From an uncultured Clostridiaceae bacterium (GTDB lineage Bacteria > Bacillota > Clostridia > TANB77 > CAG-508), in contig CATZDQ010000015.1 of assembly GCA_958417695.1 (NCBI GenBank), positions 1-14,570 of the forward strand: a DNA stretch of 14,570 nucleotides, written 5' to 3'. The notes below the pieces were generated by a model, which saw only the letters and a list, made by a program, of their open reading frames with translations, did not search any database and was not told the DNA's origin. Made by a program: the position numbers and the translations under genes. This document shows positions 1 to 6,280 of this stretch, piece after piece (the first letter of the stretch is position 1; the number at the start of each line of letters is the position of its first letter).

Positions 1-283
1 CGCGGCACCGACGCCACGCGCCTCAACGTCACGATCAACGGCGTGCCGATGAACAACCCCGATTCGCACGCGATGTACTGGTACGACACGCCCGACCTGA
101 TCTCGGCCGTGGGAACGATGCAGGTGCAGCGCGGCGCCGGCATCTCGACCAACGGCACGGGAGCCTTCGGCGGAGCGGTCAACATGTCGACCGACGCCCT
201 GCAAACCGAATTCAGCGGCGACGCGTCGCTCTCCTACGGCTCGTACAACACCAACAAGCAGGCCGTGCACATCTCCTCGGGCC
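1..283 (+). CDS. TonB-dependent outer-membrane receptor, internal fragment (plug domain)
   Basis: The reading frame is open from the first base, so the gene start lies outside the window. The translation carries plug-domain features of SusC/FecA-like receptors: RGTD at the beginning, an NGVPMNN loop, and QVQRGAGISTNGTGAFGGAVN, which is close to the usual plug-end consensus, followed by the first barrel strands (SLSYGSYNT). Such receptors import siderophores or glycans across the outer membrane using TonB energy. Codons are GC-rich and end mostly in C or G, entirely unlike the rest of the window. The style resembles Bacteroidota such as Alistipes, which is an inference. The frame continues past about 283 only as nonsense derived from the opposite strand of a prepilin-like gene, so this fragment ends at a chimeric junction. 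The family is clear; its physical linkage to the rest is very doubtful. Confidence 0.85.
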
Positions 284-285
284 TA
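281..285. other. Chimeric junction between two genomes
   Basis: Left of this point the DNA is GC-rich and codes for a TonB receptor on the plus strand. Right of it the DNA is AT-rich and codes for a prepilin-like protein on the minus strand. Both proteins lose family likeness within a few codons of the same point: receptor homology stops after HISSG, and the prepilin-like protein stops after SSNADVD. No mobile element, inverted repeat or target duplication flanks the switch. An assembly or library chimera is the simplest explanation. Confidence 0.85.
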
Positions 286-842
286 TCTACGTCTGCATTA
301 CTACTAGTACAACGTTTGGCTGTCTGGATTTTTCCACTTTCATCATAATAATTATCGGTTGTTCCAATTAAGAATTTAATATCAAATTTCTTATCTGCTT
401 CATTTACTTTATAAGCATATCTGGGTATCCATACCCACATACTACCGTCTTCTGTCCTTGCATTTGCCCACTTTTTACTATTATAATCATACCAATCCGT
501 TTCATCTATACTACTATCTCTTACTTCACCTTTACTACTTTCCGTTGGTTCTATAAATTTAATAGCTTTCATTCCTGTTGTTAAACTTGGTTTATTAACT
601 CCTTTTTCTACTATATAGGTTTGTCCCAATGCTTCATCAATCTGTTGCTCTAGACCAGCAAGTCCTCCCAGTTCTTCCTTTTGACTTTTATCCGTTTCTT
701 CTTTTGCTCTTTGTGCCTGTGTAATAATACCGTTTTCACCAACTAATGCATTAATGGCTACTCCTGCTAGAATAATTAACACAATTATAGTAATGACCAA
801 TGCAATCAAAGTAACACCCTTTTGTTTTCTGTTTTTTTTCAT
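284..842 (-). CDS. Prepilin-like surface protein, C-terminus lost at junction
   Basis: The N-terminus has a short positive leader (MKKNRKQKG) followed by VTLIALVITIIVLIILAGV, the class III prepilin cleavage and membrane helix at about residues 9-32. A charged, Glu/Lys/Gln-rich stretch at about 40-72 is probably helical. The tail contains GSMWVWIPRYAYKV (133-146) and FDIKFLIGTT (153-162), a pattern common in clostridial proteins with this leader. About 186 genuine residues remain; what follows in frame is foreign sequence. Position +5 of the mature protein, normally Glu in type IV pilins, is Ala. The start ATG is preceded by AGAAGGAGAAATACT on the sense strand, a usable ribosome binding site. 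The N-terminal 49 residues are nearly identical to those of the protein at 7592-8551. A surface or pseudopilin-like role is inferred. Confidence 0.8.
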
Positions 843-860
843 AGTATTTCTCCTTCTCTT

Positions 861-875
861 TTTCTTATGTTTTCC
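861..875 (-). repeat. Conserved leader block upstream of prepilin-like gene 1
   Basis: The minus strand reads GGAAAACATAAGAAA in the untranslated leader. The same block lies in the leader of the second prepilin-like gene, at about 8569-8583. The leaders diverge between this block and the start codon, so retention suggests either recent duplication or a transcript-level function. Confidence 0.4.
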
Positions 876-898
876 ATTTTTTCAATCTTTATACTTGT

Positions 899-927
899 AT
901 TTTATATTACCATTTGGTTAATGTCAA
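899..927 (-). promoter_or_regulatory. Sigma-A-type promoter of prepilin-like gene 1 with spacer motif
   Basis: On the minus strand the -35 is TTGACA (922-927) and the -10 is TAAAAT (899-904), with a 17-bp spacer. The spacer holds ACCAAATGGT, an inverted repeat ACCA-AA-TGGT, within a 15-nt block (905-919) repeated exactly upstream of the second prepilin-like gene at the same distance from an identical TTGACA. A regulator binding here would compete with or remodel RNA polymerase. Confidence 0.6.
905..919 (-). repeat. 15-nt direct repeat copy 1 (putative operator)
   Basis: On the plus strand this reads TATTACCATTTGGTT. The identical 15-mer is at 8605-8619, followed in both places by two different bases and then TGTCAATA. 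Within it, ACCA and TGGT form a small inverted repeat. The location between -35 and -10 suggests a protein binding site. Confidence 0.55.
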
Positions 928-1251
928 TAATAAAATATTCTATTATTTTATTATAATTACTATCTTATATCATTTTTAGCCTTCTAATCTTTTTATTTGT
1001 TTTCTAGTTTTCATAATGTAATGTATTCTGTACTTTTTTAATATTTCACATAACGTTTTTATTAAAGTTATACTTTATACACATCTCATATGCCACCCAC
1101 TATATTTTAATAAATTTTACCTGTTTATTATCTATTGCTTTTTTAACAATATCTTTTCTGTTAAATATTACCCTAAGTACATTCTATGTCTTAGCATACT
1201 TCTTCACTTTTGTGGAAATACTACTATTAGTAATAATTTATTAATTTATGT

Positions 1252-1295
1252 TTACTTTTTAGTTTCTGTAAAAGTAACCTACTTAATGCTATATT
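1252..1295 (+). promoter_or_regulatory. Extended -10 promoter with overlapping inverted repeat, upstream of the XRE gene
   Basis: TGCTATATT at 1287-1295 is an extended -10 element. No good -35 is present (TGTAAA at 1267-1272 is weak). An 8-bp inverted repeat, TTACTTTT (1252-1259) and AAAAGTAA (1270-1277), overlaps the -35 position. XRE repressors often bind such sites, so autoregulation is plausible but inferred. Confidence 0.4.
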
Positions 1296-1329
1296 CTAGA
1301 AGAATTCCAAGGCAAAGAAGGAGGATATT

Positions 1330-1659
1330 ATGGCAATTGATTATAATGTAATTGGAGAAAGATTAAAAAAAGCCAGAAAAGCAAAAAAGTTAACACAAGA
1401 AGATTTAGCAGAAAAGCTAGATGTTTCTATCGCTTTTTTAAGCAGAATTGAAAGAGGCAGTTCTCAAGTCAACTTAAAAAGGCTAACACAAATCTGTGAA
1501 ATCCTAGAAATATCAGAAGGAGATATTCTAAATGGTGTTTCTAGCAAATCTAACAAATACCTAGATGCTGAATTCTCAGATTTATTAAAAAACTGTTCTT
1601 CAGAAAAACAAAAGCTAATTTATGATGTAGCAAAAGTCATCGCAGAAAATAAAAATTAA
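1330..1659 (+). CDS. XRE-family helix-turn-helix transcriptional regulator
   Basis: The 109-residue protein is mostly one Cro/CI-type helix-turn-helix domain at about residues 8-66. LTQEDLAEKLDVS forms helices 2 and 3, followed by the family hallmark LSRIERGSS. A short C-terminal helical tail (SDLLKNCSSEKQKLIYDVAKVI) could mediate dimerisation. The start is well supported: AAGGAGG at 1318-1324 lies five bases before the ATG. The gene is monocistronic, transcribed away from the prepilin-like gene, and followed by a hairpin terminator. It has no metalloprotease partner, toxin or phage gene beside it, so I see no reason to call it a phage repressor or antitoxin. The target is unknown; candidates are its own promoter and the operator-like motif upstream of the prepilin-like genes. 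Confidence 0.85.
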   Translation: MAIDYNVIGERLKKARKAKKLTQEDLAEKLDVSIAFLSRIERGSSQVNLKRLTQICEILEISEGDILNGVSSKSNKYLDAEFSDLLKNCSSEKQKLIYDVAKVIAENKN

Positions 1660-1671
1660 AAAAGGAAATAG

Positions 1672-1716
1672 AGGTAATCAAGTTAAATTCACATTTAGAT
1701 TGATTACCTTTATTTC
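1672..1716. terminator. Probably bidirectional hairpin terminator
   Basis: AGGTAATCAA (1672-1681) pairs perfectly with TTGATTACCT (1700-1709) across an 18-nt loop. On the plus strand the stem runs into TTTATTTC, serving the XRE gene. On the minus strand it runs into a T-rich stretch, so it may also end the convergent operon whose last stop is at 1802. The long loop makes it weaker than a classical terminator. Confidence 0.5.
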
Positions 1717-1801
1717 ATCTATATAGGAAACAATATTGTTTATCTACCCTTATCCTATGTCTACTTTTCACATTTGGTGATAATTTTATTGTCTTTATTT
1801 T

Positions 1802-2812
1802 TTAAACAATATACCAAATTTTATTATCTGGAAAATATTGTTCCATCAAAGCACGCATAAACTCTTCTGCTTCTTGTTTGACTTCTTTTTGGTACCTATA
1901 TTTTCCTCTACCACTTCCTGTCATTTTCTCTTTATCATATAAATTTATTTTATCTGGAAAAGCCTCTTCATTAATCTTACGATGTACATAACTATATGTC
2001 ATAAAAATAATCTCAAAGAAAGCCTCCTTTTTTACAGCCTCACTTAAATGCTCTGCTAAGTAAGCTATTAGTTCTGTATATAAACGTTTCCAGTCCTCTA
2101 CTAGAATTACCGGTGCTACCAAAATACCGACTGGATAACCAGCCTCTTTTAATCGATTAATTGCTTCTACTCTTTGTTTTAAAGGAGAAGTACCTATCTC
2201 TACCTTTTGTATAATCTCCTGTGGATTAACACTCATACGTACGATTGTCTTTTGTTCATGCTTTAAAGGTAATAAACTATCCACCATTGAAAACTTCGTT
2301 GGAAAAGTTAGTTTTCCCTTTCCCTCACATCTTCTAGCAAATTCTTCAATGGTCCATTCTAAATTACCAGTAATGGTATTTTCTAATACCAAATCACTAT
2401 TACTACCTATTTCAAAAGTCAGCTCTTCTGGGCTTTCCCTTGACACCTTCAAAATTTTATCCAACATCTGCTCACGATTTACAAACAAACGTAAATAAGC
2501 ACATTTATTATAATTGCAAACCAGATAACAATATAAACACATAGCAATACATCCAGAAGAAGTATACGGTACCAAGTAATCAGAAACCTTTTCATTTGGT
2601 ACAAATTTATGTGTTTTTCGAACACCAATAATTAAATTTTGTTTCATACTAGGAAACTCTACATTTTCCTTTTTTCGCATTTGTTCAATATTATTATGAC
2701 TTTCTATTATGGTACAAGGAATTTGCTTTTCTCTATATCGCGCTAATAACTCTTTTCCTAAAGGGTATTGCTCTACTTCTTTCTCATAAAAAACTTCTCT
2801 TGGTAAAAACAT
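1802..2812 (-). CDS. Spore photoproduct lyase (SPL)-family radical SAM protein lacking the catalytic Cys
   Basis: The radical SAM motif CxxxCxxC is present at Cys88, Cys92 and Cys95 (GCIAMCLYCYL), with the two tyrosines (94, 96) found in SplB. Other SplB landmarks follow: KFSMVDSLL, GTSPLKQRVEAI, AGYPVGILVAPV and the C-terminal GKYRYQKE. True SPL repairs the thymine dimer of spores and needs a hydrogen-donating Cys (Cys141 in Bacillus subtilis, in FEAACTSD). Here the equivalent stretch is FEIGSNSD, with Ser137 at that position, so repair by the known mechanism is doubtful. Start choice: AGGAGG directly abuts the ATG at 2821 but sits nine bases before the ATG at 2812, so the latter is preferred, giving 336 residues, close to SplB. 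It is last in a likely operon after the channel gene. The family is sure; the reaction is not. Confidence 0.85.
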   Translation of the reverse strand: MFLPREVFYEKEVEQYPLGKELLARYREKQIPCTIIESHNNIEQMRKKENVEFPSMKQNLIIGVRKTHKFVPNEKVSDYLVPYTSSGCIAMCLYCYLVCNYNKCAYLRLFVNREQMLDKILKVSRESPEELTFEIGSNSDLVLENTITGNLEWTIEEFARRCEGKGKLTFPTKFSMVDSLLPLKHEQKTIVRMSVNPQEIIQKVEIGTSPLKQRVEAINRLKEAGYPVGILVAPVILVEDWKRLYTELIAYLAEHLSEAVKKEAFFEIIFMTYSYVHRKINEEAFPDKINLYDKEKMTGSGRGKYRYQKEVKQEAEEFMRALMEQYFPDNKIWYIV

Positions 2813-2881
2813 AGTTTTCATCCTCCTATGTATGTATTTTCTACCAAAAGAAGTTTTCTATACAACTTTTTCTATTTTTGC

Positions 2882-3949
2882 TTATATATTTTTCACATGC
2901 ACTTCTTGTGTTCTATATGCTAATTTTACTTCATTTTCTTCTAAAATTTGCATTAATAACAAATTGATTTCTTGTTTCCATGATAAATACTCGTTATAAG
3001 CCGTTACCTTGGTATATACATAAATGGAAATTTGCATGCTATCTTGCAAAATTTCTGTAAAATGTACTTCTACCGAATTGGGTATCACTTGTGGCATTTT
3101 CTCTAAAAAATCTTTCATTTGCTTAGTTAAGTTTTCTATCGTCTGCATAGATGTCTGTAAAGTTAAATACAATTCTGTAGCATAACGACGTTTTTCAATA
3201 CGATTCCAATTTATAATACTTTCTGTTGTTAATACTTGATTCGGTACCGTTAGTACACTATTATTTAATAAACGAATTCTTGTACTTCGAAAGCTCATAT
3301 CTTCAACCGTTCCTTCTTGATTTTGGAACTGCACATAATCACCAATAGCAAATGGTTTATCTAGGAATATAATCATGCCAGCAAACATACTCTTTGCAAT
3401 ATCTTGTACAGCTAAGGCTATGACCACACTCCCTAGTCCTAAACCTGCAATGACACCATTTAAATCATAGCCTAACTCTGCTATTATCATAAATAAAGCA
3501 AGCGTATATGCAATTACACTAACAACCTTGCTTAAAAATTTCAAAATATGGTCATTACCTTTTAATTTTTCATTTTCCTTTAACTTCTCAAATAAATAAG
3601 AACCTGGTTTAAAAATACGTGCAAAGCCATTAGCAATTAATAAAATCGTGATGATTTTAAACAACTTCGTTGCTAAAGCCACTACACTATCTGGTAATTT
3701 TAATACTAGAATAGCAATATATACGCCAATACAAGTTACTAGCCATTTCAAAGGCTTATAAAAAGAATTTCCCTTTATCTTTTTAATATCTTTTTCTTTC
3801 ATATAAAATAACTTTAAAACAATAAAAGCAATCAAAGGACTTAACACGCTAGCTGCTATAATCATACCAATAGCAATCACAATATGCATCATAGAGTCCA
3901 CATTGATTTGTAAATACCAGTTTGTAAGGTCTGTTATGATTTGATTCAT
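2882..3949 (-). CDS. MscS-family small-conductance mechanosensitive channel
   Basis: About five membrane segments are visible (roughly 20-48, 67-84, 96-112, 138-158, 163-194). The last is the glycine/alanine-rich pore helix (GVIAGLGLGSVVIALAVQD), followed directly by the MscS beta-domain signature FLDKPFAIGDYVQF, GTVEDMSFRSTRIR and the LTVPN segment. The remaining C-terminal alpha/beta region (about 250-350) is cytoplasmic. At 355 residues with extra N-terminal helices it is nearer YnaI/YbdG-like channels than the three-helix E. coli MscS. It should open under membrane tension and release solutes at osmotic downshift. Its ATG overlaps the stop of the PAP2 gene (ATGA), so translation is probably coupled, and the SPL-like gene follows after about 70 bp. 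Confidence in the family is high. Confidence 0.93.
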   Translation of the reverse strand: MNQIITDLTNWYLQINVDSMMHIVIAIGMIIAASVLSPLIAFIVLKLFYMKEKDIKKIKGNSFYKPLKWLVTCIGVYIAILVLKLPDSVVALATKLFKIITILLIANGFARIFKPGSYLFEKLKENEKLKGNDHILKFLSKVVSVIAYTLALFMIIAELGYDLNGVIAGLGLGSVVIALAVQDIAKSMFAGMIIFLDKPFAIGDYVQFQNQEGTVEDMSFRSTRIRLLNNSVLTVPNQVLTTESIINWNRIEKRRYATELYLTLQTSMQTIENLTKQMKDFLEKMPQVIPNSVEVHFTEILQDSMQISIYVYTKVTAYNEYLSWKQEINLLLMQILEENEVKLAYRTQEVHVKNI

Positions 3950-4642
3950 ACTTCTTCTCCTTCTTTTTCTATAGATTTTTCCTCATCACTTTCTCCCATT
4001 TTTCCTTTTATTAAATTCATAAATAAAATTAAATAAGAAATCGAAATACAAAATCCAGCAATGACGTCACTTGCATAATGCACCCCTAAGTAAATTCTAC
4101 TAAGTCCAATAGCTGTAATAATAAAACTAATGACTATCATACTACTCCACTTTAAATAGGGATTTTTTACTTTTTTAAAAATAAGATACACAAAAAAACC
4201 ATAAAAAGCCATACTGACCATAGAATGTCCAGATGGAAAACTATAGCCACTTTCTTCTACTAGTCGGAATCCCTCTGGTCTAGGTCTAGCTACAATATTT
4301 TTCAACAATTGGTTACTTAAAAAGATAACTACTAAATTAATAAAAATATAATTTCCCCAACGTTTCTTCCTAAATAAAACCGTTAATATGACACACAATG
4401 GTACAATTACGTAAGCAGAGCCGAAGATAAGTAATGATTTTAGCAAAAGTTGTCATAGGTGCAGACATCACTTTCGCAATATAATGATATATGCCATTAT
4501 CAAAAACATGAATTTCATTTTGTAATAAATTTTCTACAATCTCTAGTATAATAATGGTACAAATTGCCAAGATTATCCATTTTATATTCTTTTTTATATT
4601 CTTTAGAATATGATTTTCTATCTTCTGTTTATTTCCTTTCAT
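3946..4642 (-). pseudogene. PAP2-family membrane phosphatase, split by a single-base frameshift
   Basis: The gene starts at ATG 4642, behind AGAGGAGA, and encodes a basic N-terminus and a membrane helix (about 21-40). The frame is correct through AKIITYL. At 4423 one extra base puts the rest in another frame, which resumes with GSAYVIVPL and runs to the stop at 3946. Restoring it gives about 231 residues, normal for PAP2 proteins. All catalytic motifs lie after the break and are intact: KNIVARPRP (Kx6RP), PSGH and SRIYLGVHYASD (SRx5HxxxD). The likely substrates are undecaprenyl diphosphate or phosphatidate-type lipid phosphates at the outer membrane face; which one is not decidable. It leads the operon with the channel gene. 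A sequencing error, a recent mutation, or a +1 slip at CTT-CGG-C could explain the break. A shorter product from ATG 4446 would keep the catalytic core but lose the first helix. Confidence 0.85.
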
Positions 4643-4680
4643 TGCATTCTCCTCTTATATTGTAAAATATGGTAAATACA

Positions 4681-4709
4681 TTGTAACATTTCTAAAAATA
4701 TTATATAAT
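4681..4709 (+). promoter_or_regulatory. Sigma-A-type promoter of the alpha-amylase gene
   Basis: TTGTAA (4681-4686) and TATAAT (4704-4709) are separated by exactly 17 bp, about 55 bp before the preferred start codon. I do not see a catabolite-response (cre) site overlapping it. Confidence 0.65.
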
Positions 4710-4728
4710 ACTTTTGAAAGAATGAAAA
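4700..4728 (-). promoter_or_regulatory. Possible promoter of the PAP2-MscS-SPL operon
   Basis: On the minus strand a TATAAT (4700-4705) is preceded 17 bp upstream by TTTTCA (4723-4728), matching four of six -35 bases. The -10 lies in the perfect palindrome ATTATATAAT, so it shares bases with the -10 of the divergent amylase promoter. The transcript leader would be about 50 nt. The -35 is weak. Confidence 0.3.
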
Positions 4729-4764
4729 GATTTTTTATTTATTTTGATGAAACGAGGCGATTTT

Positions 4765-6231
4765 TTGAAAACAATCAACGAAACCATGATGCAATACTTT
4801 GAATGGTACTTAAGACCAGAGGACGAATTATGGAACAAAGTAATTTCTGATTCTGCTTACCTAGCTACTACAGGTATTACTACTATTTGGCTACCACCTG
4901 CTTATAAGGGAAGTAGTGGTATATATGATGTAGGATATGGTGTTTATGATTTGTATGATTTAGGAGAATTTAATCAAAAAGGCAGTATTCGAACTAAATA
5001 TGGTACAAAAGAAGAATATCTAAATGCTATTAAAGTTTTACAAGGTAATGGTATTAGCGTATTAGCAGATACTGTATTAAATCATAGATTAGGCGCTGAT
5101 GGATTAGAAGATGTTATTGCTATTGAAGATAATCCATTTAATAGAACCCAAGACATTGGGGAACCTAGAACCATCCGTGCTTGGACAAAATATGAATTTC
5201 CTGGTAGAGGCAATACCTATTCTAATTTTAAATGGAACTGGACCCATTTCCATGGTGTTGATTGGGATGATTTAACACAAAAAAAATCTATTTTTAAATT
5301 TTATGGAAAACATTGGGACGATGAAGTAGATAAAGAAAATGGTAACTTTGATTACCTGATGGGAGCAGATGTAGATGTTAACAACGTAGATGTTGTTAAT
5401 GAACTATTACGATGGGCTAAATGGTATTTAGATACTACCCATATAGATGGTTTCCGCATGGATGCCGTTAAACATATTCGTGCACCATTTTTTAAAGACT
5501 TTATTACTACTCTAAGAAAAGAAACTGGAAAAAAGTTATATACCGTTGGAGAATATTGGAGTGCTAACTTAGAATCTCTTACAAACTACATCAAAGAAAC
5601 CAATGGCGTTATGTCCTTATTTGATGTACCTTTACATTATAACTTCTTCAATGCTTCTAATAGTAATGGTTTTTACGATATGCGTACCATTTTAGATGGT
5701 TCTTTAGTAAAATCTAATCCTGAAAAGGCAGTTACCTTTGTAGATAATCATGATACAGAACCAGGACAAGCTTTAGAATCCTGGGTGCAAGATTGGTTTA
5801 AACCTCTTGCTTATGCTATCATTTTACTTCGTGAAGCAGGCTTACCTTGTGTATTTTATGGCAATTATTATGGTATTGCTGAAAAACAAATTCCACCTAT
5901 GAAAAAAATACTAGAACGATTCATGCTTGCTAGAAAATTCTTCGCTTATGGCCCACAAGAAGATTATTTTGATGATGCCAATATTATTGGTTGGGTTAGA
6001 AAAGGAGACTATGAGCATCCCGATTCTGGTATGGCTGTCATATTGTCAGATGGAAATGGCGGTTGTAAAATGATGAATGTTGGTACGCGTTTAGCTGGCT
6101 GCACTTTATATGACTATACTGGAAATATTCAAGAGCCTGTCTATGTCGACCAAGAAGGTAATGGCATTTTCTACACCAATGGTGGTAGTGTCTCTGTTTG
6201 GGTAAAAAAAGAAAATCGATATGAATCTTAA
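4765..6231 (+). CDS. GH13 alpha-amylase, probably cytoplasmic
   Basis: The protein has the GH13 (alpha/beta)8 signature regions: DTVLNH (102-107), GFRMDAVKH with nucleophile Asp233, GEYW with acid/base Glu263, and FVDNHDT with stabiliser Asp330. The N-terminal MMQYFEWYL and the overall plan match subfamily GH13_5, the Bacillus liquefying-amylase type, at about its usual length. No signal peptide is present, so it should hydrolyse internal alpha-1,4 glucan such as glycogen or imported maltodextrin. A C-terminal beta domain occupies about 400-488. Start: TTG at 4765 has GAGG seven bases upstream and puts the conserved MMQYFEW at residue 8; ATG at 4747 and TTG at 4744 are in frame but lack a clear ribosome binding site. 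It is monocistronic behind its own promoter and ends at a strong terminator. Family and catalytic residues are certain; the exact start is not. Confidence 0.93.
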   Translation: MKTINETMMQYFEWYLRPEDELWNKVISDSAYLATTGITTIWLPPAYKGSSGIYDVGYGVYDLYDLGEFNQKGSIRTKYGTKEEYLNAIKVLQGNGISVLADTVLNHRLGADGLEDVIAIEDNPFNRTQDIGEPRTIRAWTKYEFPGRGNTYSNFKWNWTHFHGVDWDDLTQKKSIFKFYGKHWDDEVDKENGNFDYLMGADVDVNNVDVVNELLRWAKWYLDTTHIDGFRMDAVKHIRAPFFKDFITTLRKETGKKLYTVGEYWSANLESLTNYIKETNGVMSLFDVPLHYNFFNASNSNGFYDMRTILDGSLVKSNPEKAVTFVDNHDTEPGQALESWVQDWFKPLAYAIILLREAGLPCVFYGNYYGIAEKQIPPMKKILERFMLARKFFAYGPQEDYFDDANIIGWVRKGDYEHPDSGMAVILSDGNGGCKMMNVGTRLAGCTLYDYTGNIQEPVYVDQEGNGIFYTNGGSVSVWVKKENRYES

Positions 6232-6237
6232 AAGGAA

Positions 6238-6280
6238 AAGAAGTCTTACTCTACTTTAAAGTAAGACTTCTTCTTTTTTT
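6238..6280. terminator. Strong hairpin terminator shared by convergent genes
   Basis: AAGAAGTCTTACT (6238-6250) pairs perfectly with the segment at 6260-6272 over a 9-nt loop and is followed by TTCTTTTTTT on the plus strand, ending the amylase transcript. On the minus strand the same stem is followed by a T-rich run (CTTTTCCTTTT), so it can also stop the opposing gene. The last five codons and stop of that gene lie inside the hairpin. Confidence 0.85.

Larger units (their letters stand above)
843..1329. other. AT-rich intergenic region, about 490 bp
   Basis: The region separates two divergently transcribed genes. Apart from the prepilin promoter and leader at the left end and the XRE-gene promoter at the right end, it is AT-rich sequence with stops in all frames. 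I see no RNA gene, riboswitch-like structure or long repeat in about 930-1250. Confidence 0.5.

Noticed and set aside
234..283. C-terminal extension of the truncated prepilin-like protein (RPEEMCTACLL)
   Set aside because: This is the antisense of the TonB receptor fragment, not the real C-terminus.
43..348. Continuous plus-strand frame running from the TonB receptor fragment beyond the junction
   Set aside because: After about 283 the residues are the antisense of the prepilin-like gene and have no receptor likeness; the frame crosses a chimeric join.
1330..1659. XRE gene as a phage repressor or antitoxin
   Set aside because: No phage, integrase, toxin or partner gene lies next to it, and it has its own promoter and terminator.
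2813..2821. Upstream ATG start for the SPL-like gene
   Set aside because: AGGAGG directly abuts it with no spacer, whereas it is correctly spaced for the next ATG at 2812.
2813..2881. Possible terminator between the MscS and SPL-like genes
   Set aside because: Only a 5-bp AAGTT/AACTT stem is found, with no convincing T-run, so operon read-through is more likely.
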